A stretch of 19,368 bases of DNA, from the NCBI GenBank assembly GCA_964370005.1, contig CAYJGR010000044.1:1-19368 (forward strand), in the 5' to 3' direction. The notes beneath the pieces are model-generated. The model was not told where the DNA came from and made no database searches. It saw only the letters and a list, made by a program, of their open reading frames with translations. A program made the position numbers and the translations under genes. Every line of letters starts with the position of its first letter. The stretch's first letter is position 1. Positions 7,218-16,790 of the stretch are shown piece after piece. This DNA comes from Heteroruminococcus sp964370005. GTDB lineage: Bacteria > Bacillota > Clostridia > Oscillospirales > Ruminococcaceae.

Positions 7218-8000
7218 CTACTTTTTAGTGGGGACAAAGGCTGTGATATCACAGCGCTGTCTTGCTATCTCATAAAGCACTATGCCGGCGGCCACCGATG
7301 CGTTGAGCGAGCCGACCTTGCCGACCATGGGTAATGAGACGGCCAAATCGCAGTTTTTTTGCACAACTCGACTCACGCCGGAACCCTCACTGCCCACCAC
7401 GAGTGCCACACCACCTCGGTAATCGACCTGACACCAAGGTGTGCCCTCCATGTGGGCGCAGTATACCCAGATGCCCCGCTGTTTGAGTTCGGTCACAGTA
7501 GCGGCGATATTGGACACTCGAGCCACAGGCAGGTGAGCCAGTGCGCCGGCCGAGGATTTGCCCACTGTGGGGGTGAGTCCTACCCCGCCTCTTTTTGGGA
7601 TGATAAGCCCATGGGCGCCGGCCGCCTCTGCGGTGCGAAGTATTGCGCCGAGGTTGTGCGGGTCCTCAATGTGGTCGCACAGCACAAAAAACGGGCTATC
7701 GCCACCGAGTTTTAATAGGTCTGCAAGCTCTACGTACTCCCAAGCGGCAGTCACAGCTACAACACCTTGATGAGCATTCACTCCGCAAAGTGCCTCGAGC
7801 TTGCGGGGGTCGGCCTCTTTTACGGGGATGCCACGCTGTTTTGCCTTGGCTATGAGGGCCACAATACTGCCCTCACGTTCCCCCTTTTGTATGTATAGGC
7901 TGTCGATTTCACGCCCTGAGCGCAGAAGCTCGGCCACAGCGTTGCGACCGGCCACTATGGCCTCATTTTTTATCTGTTCGCGTCTACTTTGTTCCTGCAT
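7218..8000 (-). CDS. rlmB: 23S rRNA 2'-O-methyltransferase, RlmB/TrmH (SPOUT) family
   Basis: This 260-residue enzyme uses S-adenosylmethionine to methylate a ribose 2'-OH, in E. coli RlmB that of G2251 in the 23S rRNA peptidyl-transferase region. The N-terminal substrate-binding domain (12-85) has the AGRNAVAELLRSG opening and GVNAHQGV (73-80). The SPOUT knot domain carries motif 1 DPHNLGAILRTAEAAG (113-128, Asn116 and Arg122), motif 2 LVVGSEGSGVS (200-210, Glu205) and motif 3 LPMVGKVGSLNASVAAG (223-239, Ser231 and Asn233). The reading frame stays open upstream to 8423, but the start at 8000 has GGAGG 6 nt upstream, matches the family N-terminus, and lies downstream of a good promoter. It leads a probable two-gene operon with the pseudo-ATPase. 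Target nucleotide could differ (other TrmH-family sites). Confidence 0.92.
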   Translation of the reverse strand: MQEQSRREQIKNEAIVAGRNAVAELLRSGREIDSLYIQKGEREGSIVALIAKAKQRGIPVKEADPRKLEALCGVNAHQGVVAVTAAWEYVELADLLKLGGDSPFFVLCDHIEDPHNLGAILRTAEAAGAHGLIIPKRGGVGLTPTVGKSSAGALAHLPVARVSNIAATVTELKQRGIWVYCAHMEGTPWCQVDYRGGVALVVGSEGSGVSRVVQKNCDLAVSLPMVGKVGSLNASVAAGIVLYEIARQRCDITAFVPTKK

Positions 8001-8063
8001 TAAGTCCTCCGTATGTGGTGAGGTGGGAAAGAACACCACTCTCAAAATTGCATATGTTATCTC

Positions 8064-8091
8064 ATTATAGCATAATTCGACCTTTTGGCAA
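8064..8091 (-). promoter_or_regulatory. Sigma-A promoter of rlmB
   Basis: On the minus strand TTGCCA (8086-8091) and a perfect TATAAT (8064-8069) are 16 bp apart. Transcription would start about 57 nt before the rlmB start codon at 8000. This promoter argues against the longer rlmB reading frame that begins at 8423. Confidence 0.7.
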
Positions 8092-8169
8092 AGGTGAAAA
8101 GGGCAAAATTTTATAAAACTGTGCAGTTTTTTGTTTGGGGTGGTATACATTGGGAGAGGGTAGGGGGGA

Positions 8170-8430
8170 TCACACCCCCAAGAATCCCATGACCGCCGCT
8201 CCGACCGCTGCCGCACACCCAAGCTGAAACAGCAGCAGTGCCCAGCGTCCAAACCGCCCCCGCCTGCCGGGTCGGTAATGCAGTTCCTTGATGTATCGGC
8301 CGGCTTCCTGCCGTAGTACCGGATCTTCACGGTCATTTTGTTGTTCCTTGACAAACAAAATTGCCCGTTCAAAATATTCATGCTCCATATCCACAACCTC
8401 AACAACCTTCTTATTGACCCCACGCACCAT
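8170..8430 (-). CDS. Hypothetical 86-aa single-pass membrane protein
   Basis: I do not recognise the family. The N-terminal half (1-50) is hydrophilic and probably helical, with the segment VVEVVDMEHEYFERAILFVK at 9-28; it is followed by a basic patch RPGRRGRFGR (53-62) and one hydrophobic helix (about 63-85) at the very C-terminus. The positive patch before the helix predicts a tail anchor with the N-terminal part in the cytoplasm. A purine-rich AAAGGGGG lies about 9-16 nt upstream of the ATG. The gene is 170 bp upstream of rlmB on the same strand but rlmB has its own promoter, so cotranscription is uncertain. The overlapping upstream extension of the rlmB frame is a shadow of this gene. I judge it real from its start signal and coherent protein architecture. 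Confidence 0.65.
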   Translation of the reverse strand: MVRGVNKKVVEVVDMEHEYFERAILFVKEQQNDREDPVLRQEAGRYIKELHYRPGRRGRFGRWALLLFQLGCAAAVGAAVMGFLGV

Positions 8431-8993
8431 GTCGGCCGCCCCCTTTGCCTTTATTATCAGCTATGAAATTAGTAATGAGTTACCCTTTGATATTTTGGCA
8501 AAATATGTGCATATTATTCTCGATTACATCGCTTTATAAGCAAATTCTTCCCCAATTTCATAAAAAAATTTGAGAATATCCGATTTGTTATAAGTGTGTA
8601 CTGTGGAGTACAAGTATACCGGAATAGTCTACTTGGGGGGGCGATGAATATACAAAATGTATTGTTTTGCCGCCTAAAATATGGAATACGAGATTTGCAG
8701 TGTTGAAAACCCTGTTGAAAGTGTGGAAATCTCCCCTTGCAAAGCAAAAAAACTTCAACAATCCTATTTTGCAATAAATGTAAAATTAAAATATAGACTG
8801 TGAGAAATTTAACAAATAGTTTACGCGCCTTGTCAATTCGAGTGAAATAATTCAGCACTTGAATTTATATATGCAATATCGTCAAAATGTGATAAAATAT
8901 TGACATGTAAGGTTATGACTGATTTTGTATATAAGGCAGTTGTTATCAACATGTGTTTTGTACACATTGGCCTTGGGAAAGGAATATATAATT
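8431..8993. other. AT-rich divergent intergenic region, no gene seen
   Basis: About 560 bp between the divergent 86-aa protein gene and the glycosylase gene. Reading frames here (for example 8514-8858 minus) have no ribosome binding site and a composition like non-coding AT-rich DNA. It should carry both promoters. For the glycosylase a perfect TTGACA occurs at 8900-8905, but the best -10 candidates are at poor spacing (TTGTAT at 18 bp, TATATA at 22 bp), so I do not call a promoter firmly. Confidence 0.45.
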
Positions 8994-9821
8994 ATGGTGT
9001 ACGCCGCTGACGGACAAAACCTCATTGTGAGTGAGGTGGAGGATTTTGACCTTGAACAAACCCTGTTTTGTGGGCAATGCTTTCGTTTTGCACCCTGTGA
9101 GGAGGGATTTAGAGGCGTGGGGCAAAATCGCCCCCTAACACTCGCCCAACCCAAACCCGATACCCTCATTTTCTACAACACCACAGAGAATGAGTTTTTG
9201 GACATATGGGTGCCGTATTTTGACCTGTCCAGAGACTACATAGGACTGCGTGAGCGCATGAGAAACTTTCAAAGCCTTGTGCCGGTGGCCGATTTCACGC
9301 CGGGGCTAAGGGTTATGAACCAAGAGGGTTGGGAAACCCTGTGCACATTCATCATAAGCCAAAACAACCATATACCCCGCATCACCGGCATCGTACAACG
9401 GCTGTGCGAACTGCTTGGTGAGCAGTTGGATGAGGGGTTGTTTAGCTTTCCCACGGCCGAGAGTTTAGCGGCCTGTAGTCTCGAAGAGCTAACACCCCTG
9501 CGAGCGGGCTTTAGGGCAAAGTACCTGCTCGATGCCGCCCGATGTGTCTGCGATGGCACGGTCAGGCTGGACACACTGCCCGCCATGCCCACCCCCGAGG
9601 CCGTAAAACACCTCTGTCAAATAAAAGGGGTGGGGATCAAGGTTGCCAGTTGCGCTCTGCTATATGGATTCGGTCATGCCGATGCTTTCCCAATCGATGT
9701 CTGGATAGGCCGTGCCATGGAACAAATCCTACCCGATGGCCTGCCAAAAGAGCTTGAGGAACATGCAGGGTTGGTGCAACAGTATTTGTTCAATTATATT
9801 AGAGGAGTTAAGGGGGATTAA
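8994..9821 (+). CDS. ogg: 8-oxoguanine DNA glycosylase, OGG1-like (HhH-GPD)
   Basis: This 275-residue protein is a bifunctional base-excision repair enzyme that removes 8-oxoguanine opposite C and nicks the abasic site. It has the N-terminal OGG domain with TLFCGQCFRF (23-32), SQNNHIPRI (122-130) in the helical domain, and a helix-hairpin-helix at 208-220 (CQIKGVGIKVASC). Lys216 is the predicted Schiff-base nucleophile and Asp235 in FPIDVWIGRAM the conserved catalytic Asp, matching Lys249 and Asp268 of human OGG1. The size fits bacterial OGG1-type proteins rather than AlkA, though the AlkA family is related. The start at 8994 has GGGAAAGGA about 10 nt upstream; an ATG at 8925 would add 23 residues not typical of the family. 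It converges on clpC. Confidence 0.9.
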   Translation: MVYAADGQNLIVSEVEDFDLEQTLFCGQCFRFAPCEEGFRGVGQNRPLTLAQPKPDTLIFYNTTENEFLDIWVPYFDLSRDYIGLRERMRNFQSLVPVADFTPGLRVMNQEGWETLCTFIISQNNHIPRITGIVQRLCELLGEQLDEGLFSFPTAESLAACSLEELTPLRAGFRAKYLLDAARCVCDGTVRLDTLPAMPTPEAVKHLCQIKGVGIKVASCALLYGFGHADAFPIDVWIGRAMEQILPDGLPKELEEHAGLVQQYLFNYIRGVKGD

Positions 9822-9946
9822 GGAAAATCAGGAATGAGTAATTATTGTATCGCGTTGCGATTATTTTATATTTAAGGTCAAGGGCAACCGTATGTCCTTG
9901 ACCTTTTCTATCCTCTAAAAAGCCCTTAATTCCTCACTCCTAATTC

Positions 9947-9958
<12 letters not shown>
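9822..9958. repeat. Composite intergenic repeat, copy B (inverted relative to copy A)
   Basis: The junction between the convergent glycosylase and ClpC genes carries the same modules as 2429-2582 on the opposite strand. Reading the minus strand: TAGGAATTAGGA words, GAGGATAGAAAAGGTCAAGG, the 13-bp hairpin, TTAAATATAAA, a small palindrome (TCGCAACGCGA), TACAATAATTACT and ATTCCT. The last bases overlap the end of the clpC coding region, supplying its stop codon neighbourhood. Confidence 0.7.
9874..9908 (+). terminator. Hairpin terminator of the glycosylase gene (within repeat copy B)
   Basis: AAGGTCAAGGGCA (9874-9886) pairs with TGTCCTTGACCTT (9893-9905), 13 bp with one G-U pair and a 6-nt loop, then continues TTCTATCC. 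It lies 53 nt after the glycosylase stop. On the minus strand the same stem is followed by TTAAATATAAA and may also slow transcription leaving clpC. Confidence 0.65.
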
Positions 9959-12424
<2,466 letters not shown>

Positions 12425-12529
12425 AAATGAGTTTATTCCTTTCCTGCTCATAACTTGTGGTGTGCTTGGTATTTAATATTGGCAATTTTGTTTGGCTTAT
12501 GCTCTTTGTGTCACATGATATGGATAATG

Positions 12530-12537
12530 CATAGTAT
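12530..12537 (+). promoter_or_regulatory. Possible sporulation-type (sigma-K/E-like) -10 element
   Basis: CATAGTAT matches the CATAnnnT core of a mother-cell sigma -10 element and is preceded by AC at 12513-12514, 15 bp away, close to sigma-K spacing. It lies about 35 nt before the start of the 53-aa gene, leaving a leader of about 28 nt with the ribosome binding site. No good sigma-A alternative was found. Weakly supported. Confidence 0.3.
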
Positions 12538-12572
12538 GTGGTGTAAGCAATAAAATTTTAGGAGGTACGCTC

Positions 12573-12734
12573 ATGTTCGGTAACGGTTGCAATACAGATT
12601 GCGGTTCCTCTTTCGGACTTGGAAACAACTGGATTTGGATCATTCTACTCATAATCATAGTGTTGTTTGTTTTCGCCGGAAGTTGTGGCACGGGTGCCAC
12701 AGCCATCGGTAATAACAACGGCTGTGGCTGCTAA
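12573..12734 (+). CDS. 53-aa Gly/Cys/Asn-rich single-pass membrane peptide
   Basis: The peptide begins MFGNGCNTDCGSSFGLGNN, continues into one hydrophobic helix (about residues 20-35, WIWIILLIIIVLFVF), and ends with a glycine- and cysteine-rich tail finishing NGCGC. It has five cysteines outside the helix. An excellent AGGAGG (12560-12565) lies 7 nt before the ATG, which is the main reason to accept so short a gene. The layout (Gly-rich flank, central isoleucine/leucine helix) resembles the YjcZ-like small sporulation membrane proteins of Firmicutes and unnamed Cys-rich Clostridia peptides; that resemblance is general, not a firm family match. It is divergent from clpC and followed by a repeat-derived inverted repeat. 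Function unknown; a role in the spore envelope is a guess supported only by the possible mother-cell promoter. Confidence 0.75.
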   Translation: MFGNGCNTDCGSSFGLGNNWIWIILLIIIVLFVFAGSCGTGATAIGNNNGCGC

Positions 12735-12837
12735 TAGAAGATAGATATTAGAGGATAGAGGATAGAAAAGGGCAAAAGGTAAATTTACGCCCTTGATCTT
12801 TCTATCCTCTATTTTCTGACTTCTGCCTCTAAGAGGG
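12735..12837 (+). repeat. Composite intergenic repeat, diverged copy C
   Basis: Directly after the 53-aa gene, GAGGATAGAAA (12758-12768) and TTTCTATCCTC (12799-12809) form an 11-bp perfect inverted repeat enclosing GGGC (12770-12773) and GCCC (12789-12792). The GATAGAAAAGG and CCTTGA.CTTTTCTATCCTC arms match the outer parts of copies A and B, but the central hairpin is diverged and the TTAAATATAAA and TACAAT modules are missing. The 3' arm is followed by TATTTTCTG, so it may also serve as a terminator for the small gene. Confidence 0.6.
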
Positions 12838-12857
12838 CAAAATATTTTATTTTATGT

Positions 12858-12885
12858 TTTAACTTGGGCGGTTGTGTGGTATTAT
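12858..12885 (+). promoter_or_regulatory. Possible promoter of the phospholipase-permease pair
   Basis: TATTAT (12880-12885) is a good -10; the -35 candidate TTTAAC (12858-12863) at 16 bp is weak. Transcription would start near 12892, giving a leader of about 90 nt with two hairpins. Confidence 0.35.
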
Positions 12886-12900
12886 AGTTGAAAGTGATAT

Positions 12901-12964
12901 AGTGTGAAACATCACGCTAAAATCTTATTTAGAAGGCCTCGCCCGAGGACGGGCGAGATTTTTA
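12901..12964 (+). promoter_or_regulatory. Structured leader: hairpin plus terminator-like hairpin before the phospholipase gene
   Basis: Hairpin 1 is AGTGTGA / TCACGCT (12901-12907 with 12912-12918, one T-G pair, 4-nt loop). Hairpin 2 is CTCGCCCG / CGGGCGAG (12938-12945 with 12950-12957, perfect 8 bp, 4-nt loop) followed by ATTTTT, an intrinsic terminator shape. Its T run ends only a few bases before the GAGGGG ribosome binding site (12968-12973). AAAATCT at 12919-12925 is complementary to AGATTTT at 12956-12962, a possible alternative pairing. It could be an attenuator, or simply the terminator of readthrough from the upstream small gene. Confidence 0.5.
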
Positions 12965-12980
12965 TGCGAGGGGTGATGGT

Positions 12981-13751
12981 ATGCCTGCTGTGGCGGCGCA
13001 TCATTATTTTGGGCGATTAGCCGCTCGAAATGCAAATAATAACGCAAAACAGTATATAAAGAGACATCCCGCCATGTTTTATTTGGGTGTGCAGGGGCCT
13101 GATGTTTTGTTTTATCACAAACCACTGTCAAAAAACCCCGTATCGGCCTTTGGTCACGAACTCCATCGACACAGTGCGGCCGAGTTTTTTGCCACCCTGT
13201 GGCCCACCAGAGAAAACTGGACTCCCGCCACCTGTGCTTACCTTATGGGGTTTTGCTGTCACTACACCCTCGACCGTGCTTGTCACCCCGAGGTCAACCG
13301 CCATTCCCATACCTCTATAGAGCACCAACGCCTTGAATCGGCCTTTGATCTGCTCATAATGGACAGGTTTACACAGGGGGTGACAAAGCGGGGGGGACTT
13401 CTGCCCGGCGTCAAAGATGTGGACATCACGGCTTTATCAGTGGCCTACCCCACCGTGACCACCGAGCAACTGACAAAGGCGGTCGGTACATTCCATAAAG
13501 CCACCCACCTGCTCGATCATCGTGGCACCGTGCAGACCGCCGAGGTTATTTTGGGTAAGCGCGCGAGCTTTTCCACCCTCTGTCTGCCAAAGCAGTTACC
13601 CGACCGACACACCGCCCACTCCCTCATGCCACTTTTTGATAGTGCTATCCCAGATGCCACCGCTTTTATAAGCCTGCTGCTCGAACCGACATTTGAGCAA
13701 AGCGATTTAAATATGATGATGTGTGAAAATTTTGAGGGGGTATCGGTATGA
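12981..13751 (+). CDS. Zinc-dependent phospholipase C family protein
   Basis: The 256-residue protein fits the Zn_dep_PLPC family (PF00882), whose members carry a three-zinc site and hydrolyse phospholipids or are uncharacterised. Candidate metal ligands are in the expected order: His7/His8 near the N-terminus, Asp41 in QGPDVLFYH, His59 and His62, His94 and Asp98 in GFCCHYTLDRACHP, His102, and His115 with Glu119 in EHQRLESAFD. There is no signal peptide, so unlike clostridial alpha-toxin and Bacillus PLC it is predicted to be cytoplasmic, as are the many clostridial paralogs of unknown substrate. GAGGGG lies 7 nt before the ATG. Its TGA overlaps the ATG of the UMF1 permease by 4 nt, so the two are translationally coupled and probably functionally linked. 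Family likely, activity unproven. Confidence 0.8.
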   Translation: MPAVAAHHYFGRLAARNANNNAKQYIKRHPAMFYLGVQGPDVLFYHKPLSKNPVSAFGHELHRHSAAEFFATLWPTRENWTPATCAYLMGFCCHYTLDRACHPEVNRHSHTSIEHQRLESAFDLLIMDRFTQGVTKRGGLLPGVKDVDITALSVAYPTVTTEQLTKAVGTFHKATHLLDHRGTVQTAEVILGKRASFSTLCLPKQLPDRHTAHSLMPLFDSAIPDATAFISLLLEPTFEQSDLNMMMCENFEGVSV

Positions 13752-15031
13752 AGTTTACAAAAGAGGAGCGCAGTTGGATAACATATGACTGGGCAAACTC
13801 GGTCTATGCCACCACTATGCTGGCGGCCATATTCCCCATATACTTCGCCTCAACCTGTGCCGCATTTGGACAAGATGGCGACTTTTGGTGGGGTGTGGGC
13901 ACATCCATCGCCACAGGGGTTGCCGCAGTATTATCCCCCTTTCTCGGGGCAGTGGCCGACTACAAAGGCATGAAAAAGAAGTTGTTTTCGGTGTTTTTGG
14001 TGCTCGGCATACTGTTCACAGGCATATGCGCTCTCGTGGGCAGTTGGCAACTTATGCTGGTGGGCTATGTGGTATCACATATAGGGTTTTGTGGTTCAAA
14101 TATGCTTTATGACAGCTTTTTGGTCGAGGTGAGCAGTCCCGAGCGCATGGACAGGGTGTCATCATGGGGCTACTCCATGGGCTACATAGGGGGTAGTACT
14201 ATACCTTTCCTTATCTCCATCGGGCTTATCACATTTGGTGAGAACATAGGCATAGACACCATTACCGCCACCAAAATGTCGTTATTTATCGCCGTGTTGT
14301 GGTGGGGTATATTCTCGATACCTTTTCTTAAAAATTGCCACCAACGCTATGGCAAGGACAGGCAAAAATCACAGCTTGTAGGCGATTCGCTTAAATCCAT
14401 CGCCGCCACCCTGCGAGAAATGGCTAAAAACAAAGGGCTACTCTTCTTTATACTGGCCTACTTCTTTTATATAGATGGTGTCAACACCGTTATAAGCATG
14501 TCAACGGCCTATGGTGCGACCCTCGGCCTTGACAGCACCGGCATGATTTTGGCACTTCTGGTCACTCAGCTTGTGGCCTTCCCCTGTGCCATACTATTTG
14601 GCAAACTGGCCGCCAGAGTCGGCACGGTCAATCTGCTGACAGCGGCTATAGGGTTATATTTTGTAATATGTATCACCGGTTTTTACATGGGCTTTGGCAT
14701 AGAGGAACAGTTCCTCACCATGGGACAAGCCACACAGATATTTTGGGCACTGGCCTTTATGGTGGGGCTTGTGCAGGGGGGCATACAGGCACTCTCGCGC
14801 TCTCATTTTGGCAAGATGGTACCAAAAGAGAAATCAGGCGAATATTTTGGGGTGTTCGATATATTCGGCAAGTTCGCCGCCGTGCTCGGCCCTGCCATAT
14901 ACGCTATGGTTCGCCAAGGCACAGGGCGCAGTTCCTTTGCCATACTTTCCATAATATCGCTATTTTTGGTGGGGGGTACCCTTATGCTTATAGGGCGCAA
15001 ACATTTCCGGCAGAATACACAGATAAACTGA
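13748..15031 (+). CDS. UMF1 / Atg22-like major facilitator permease
   Basis: A 427-residue membrane protein with about twelve helices and the signature of the UMF1 family (vacuole effluxer Atg22-like, PF11700): YDWANSVYATTM at 13-24, GAVADYKGMKKK (67-78) as the first intracellular loop, and QALSRSHFGKMVP plus GEYFGVFDIFGKFAAVLGP in the C-terminal half. In yeast Atg22 exports amino acids from the vacuole; the substrate of bacterial members is not established. Translation begins inside the stop codon of the phospholipase-like gene (ATGA), so the stoichiometry is probably coupled. A related metabolite, such as a phospholipid-derived or amino-alcohol compound, may connect them; that is inference. 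The family call is strong. Confidence 0.9.
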   Translation: MKFTKEERSWITYDWANSVYATTMLAAIFPIYFASTCAAFGQDGDFWWGVGTSIATGVAAVLSPFLGAVADYKGMKKKLFSVFLVLGILFTGICALVGSWQLMLVGYVVSHIGFCGSNMLYDSFLVEVSSPERMDRVSSWGYSMGYIGGSTIPFLISIGLITFGENIGIDTITATKMSLFIAVLWWGIFSIPFLKNCHQRYGKDRQKSQLVGDSLKSIAATLREMAKNKGLLFFILAYFFYIDGVNTVISMSTAYGATLGLDSTGMILALLVTQLVAFPCAILFGKLAARVGTVNLLTAAIGLYFVICITGFYMGFGIEEQFLTMGQATQIFWALAFMVGLVQGGIQALSRSHFGKMVPKEKSGEYFGVFDIFGKFAAVLGPAIYAMVRQGTGRSSFAILSIISLFLVGGTLMLIGRKHFRQNTQIN

Positions 15032-15067
15032 CAAGCTACATTGTATATAATATAAGGAGAAAATATT

Positions 15068-16210
15068 TTGACTGATTATCCCATAGAGATGAAATCCGAG
15101 ATAACAAAAGCCCTCGGTCGCATGGGTTTTACCACCCTGACCGAGATACAAGAAAAGGCCATCCCCATACTAAAAGAGGGCAGAGATATAATAGCCAAGG
15201 CCCCCACAGGTACGGGCAAGACCTGCGCCTTTGGCATACCCATAATAGAGCGCATTGACATAGATGCTCGCCATGTGCAGGCCGTAATACTTGCCCCCAC
15301 AAGAGAACTTGCCATGCAAATAAAGGACGAGCTACAGGAGCTTATACATTTTCTGCCCGGTATAAAGATTGTGGCGGCCACAGGCGGTATGCCCATGCAA
15401 AAGCAGATAAATGCCTTTAAGAAGGGGGCTCACATAGTGGTAGCCACCCCTGGGCGTCTGCTCGACCATCAAAAACGCCGCACCGTCGATATCTCCAAGG
15501 CCACCACTGTGGTGTTGGACGAGGCCGACGAGATGCTCAGCATGGGCTTTTTCCAGGATGTGCGCAAACTACTCGACAGCATAAAGGCAAAACAGCAAGT
15601 GGCCATGTTCTCGGCCACAATTTCACGTGAAGTTATGGATATAGGTTGGGTATATCAGCGTGATGCCGAGGAAGTGACCGTCCGCCCCGTGGAGGAGAGC
15701 CGTCCCAATATCCATCAGTACATTATGAAGTGTATGGGTCGCCAAAAACTGGCAAACCTTTGCCACATCATGGAGGAGAAGGGCTATGCAAGGGTTATGG
15801 TGTTTTGTAACACCAAGTACACCACCGCAAGGCTGAGTGAACAGCTGGCTGAGCGGGGCATGAGTGCCGATTGCATCCATGGGGATATGCGCCAAAGTGA
15901 GCGCAACCAGATACTGGCCAAGTTCAAAGATGGCAAGGTGGCCATGCTAATCGCCACCGATGTGGCCGCCCGTGGCATAGATGTGGATGATGTTGAGGCG
16001 GTGTTCAATTACGATATGCCACAAGAGAACGAGGCATATGTCCACCGTATAGGTCGCACCGGGCGTGCCCAAAAAGAGGGGGTATCCTATCTGTTCTACG
16101 CCGACGACGAGGAAAAAAAGATGCGCCGTATGCTCACCCTTAACCGCTGTAACGTAACAGAACTCGAACCCACGGTCAAGGATGATATGAGACTTATTGA
16201 CAGCATTTAA
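15068..16210 (+). CDS. DEAD-box ATP-dependent RNA helicase, short form
   Basis: The 380-residue protein has all helicase core motifs: Q motif around F21 and Gln28, motif I APTGTGKT (45-52), Ia PTREL (77-81), GG (106-107), Ib TPGR (127-130), II DEAD (151-154), III SAT (182-184), V ARGIDV (301-306) and VI HRIGRTGR (326-333). It unwinds RNA duplexes in ribosome assembly or mRNA decay. Unlike CshA or DbpA it ends about 45 residues after motif VI, with no RNA-binding C-terminal extension, resembling eIF4A-like minimal helicases. The start is TTG at 15068, with AAGGAG 9 nt upstream; the first ATG (15089) would cut into the family-conserved N-terminus before the Q motif. It follows the UMF1 gene by 36 bp and may be cotranscribed. 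Confidence 0.93.
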   Translation: MTDYPIEMKSEITKALGRMGFTTLTEIQEKAIPILKEGRDIIAKAPTGTGKTCAFGIPIIERIDIDARHVQAVILAPTRELAMQIKDELQELIHFLPGIKIVAATGGMPMQKQINAFKKGAHIVVATPGRLLDHQKRRTVDISKATTVVLDEADEMLSMGFFQDVRKLLDSIKAKQQVAMFSATISREVMDIGWVYQRDAEEVTVRPVEESRPNIHQYIMKCMGRQKLANLCHIMEEKGYARVMVFCNTKYTTARLSEQLAERGMSADCIHGDMRQSERNQILAKFKDGKVAMLIATDVAARGIDVDDVEAVFNYDMPQENEAYVHRIGRTGRAQKEGVSYLFYADDEEKKMRRMLTLNRCNVTELEPTVKDDMRLIDSI

Positions 16211-16224
16211 TAAATTTTCCCTCT

Positions 16225-16280
16225 TTTATATTTCCTAAAAACGTGGTATATTATAAGGTAGAAGTGTAGCATGGGCTACA
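16225..16280 (+). promoter_or_regulatory. Possible promoter and small hairpin upstream of the Nudix gene
   Basis: TTTATA (16225-16230) and TATATT (16247-16252) are 16 bp apart, a weak sigma-A-like pair. Just downstream TGTAGC / GCTACA (16265-16270 with 16275-16280) forms a 6-bp hairpin near the predicted 5' end of a leader of about 80 nt. Confidence 0.3.
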
Positions 16281-16339
16281 GCGTCGGGGGTATTTGCTCG
16301 GCGTTTCCTTTTATTATGAGAATCAGGAGTATCAAAAAT

Positions 16340-16768
16340 ATGAAATGGGAAAAATCTTGTGGGGCTTTGGTCTACCGTTATCATGGCGGTGGGTTGGAAC
16401 TCCTACTTATCCGCCACCGCTTTGGTGGACATTGGTCATTCCCTAAGGGGCATGTCGAACAGGGCGAGAGCGAAAGTCAAACAGCCCTGCGTGAGGTCAA
16501 AGAGGAGACAAATATCTCCATAAGCCTTGAAGAAGGGTTTCGTGAGTGCGTCGAGTACTACCCAAAACCCTACATCAAAAAGCAGGTTATCTACTTTTTG
16601 GGGCGCTCTTTGGGGGATACACCCAAACGGCAGGAGGAGGAAATCAGCGAACTGCGCTGGGTGCCCATAGATCAGGCCGAGCGCATGGTCTCGTTTGACA
16701 ACGACAAAAATCTCATCCGAAAAAGCCGTGATCACCTCTCCCAAAAGCCAAAATCATCTCAGGCGTAG
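16340..16768 (+). CDS. Nudix hydrolase (Ap4A hydrolase-like)
   Basis: A 142-residue Nudix protein that would cleave a nucleoside diphosphate linked to another group, using Mg. The Nudix box starts at Gly37, with Glu43 and then REVKEETNI at 51-59; it fits Gx5Ex7REUxEExGU except that the late Gly is Asn58. FGGHWSFPKGHVEQGE (28-43) and Tyr/Pro residues in YYPKPYIKK are typical of bis(5'-nucleosyl)-tetraphosphatase-like clostridial members. I start at ATG 16340 with GGAG 10 nt upstream, because an in-frame ATG at 16271 would add a non-homologous 23-residue leader. It is 22 bp upstream of the potassium channel gene and likely cotranscribed with it. Substrate is not decided by sequence. Confidence 0.88.
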   Translation: MKWEKSCGALVYRYHGGGLELLLIRHRFGGHWSFPKGHVEQGESESQTALREVKEETNISISLEEGFRECVEYYPKPYIKKQVIYFLGRSLGDTPKRQEEEISELRWVPIDQAERMVSFDNDKNLIRKSRDHLSQKPKSSQA

Positions 16769-16790
16769 ATAGGGAAGGGGTGCCGACATC

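Noticed and set aside
8001..8423. Upstream extension of the RlmB reading frame by 141 codons
   Set aside because: It overlaps the 86-aa gene, contains the rlmB promoter, and has no family similarity; the start at 8000 has a GGAGG site.
8514..8858. 114-aa minus-strand frame in the intergenic region
   Set aside because: AT-rich composition, no ribosome binding site, and no domain-like pattern.
12425..12572. CtsR operator for clpC
   Set aside because: No GGTCAAA direct repeats in the divergent region.
12497..12718. 73-aa minus-strand frame
   Set aside because: Antisense to the 53-aa gene, which has the better start signal.
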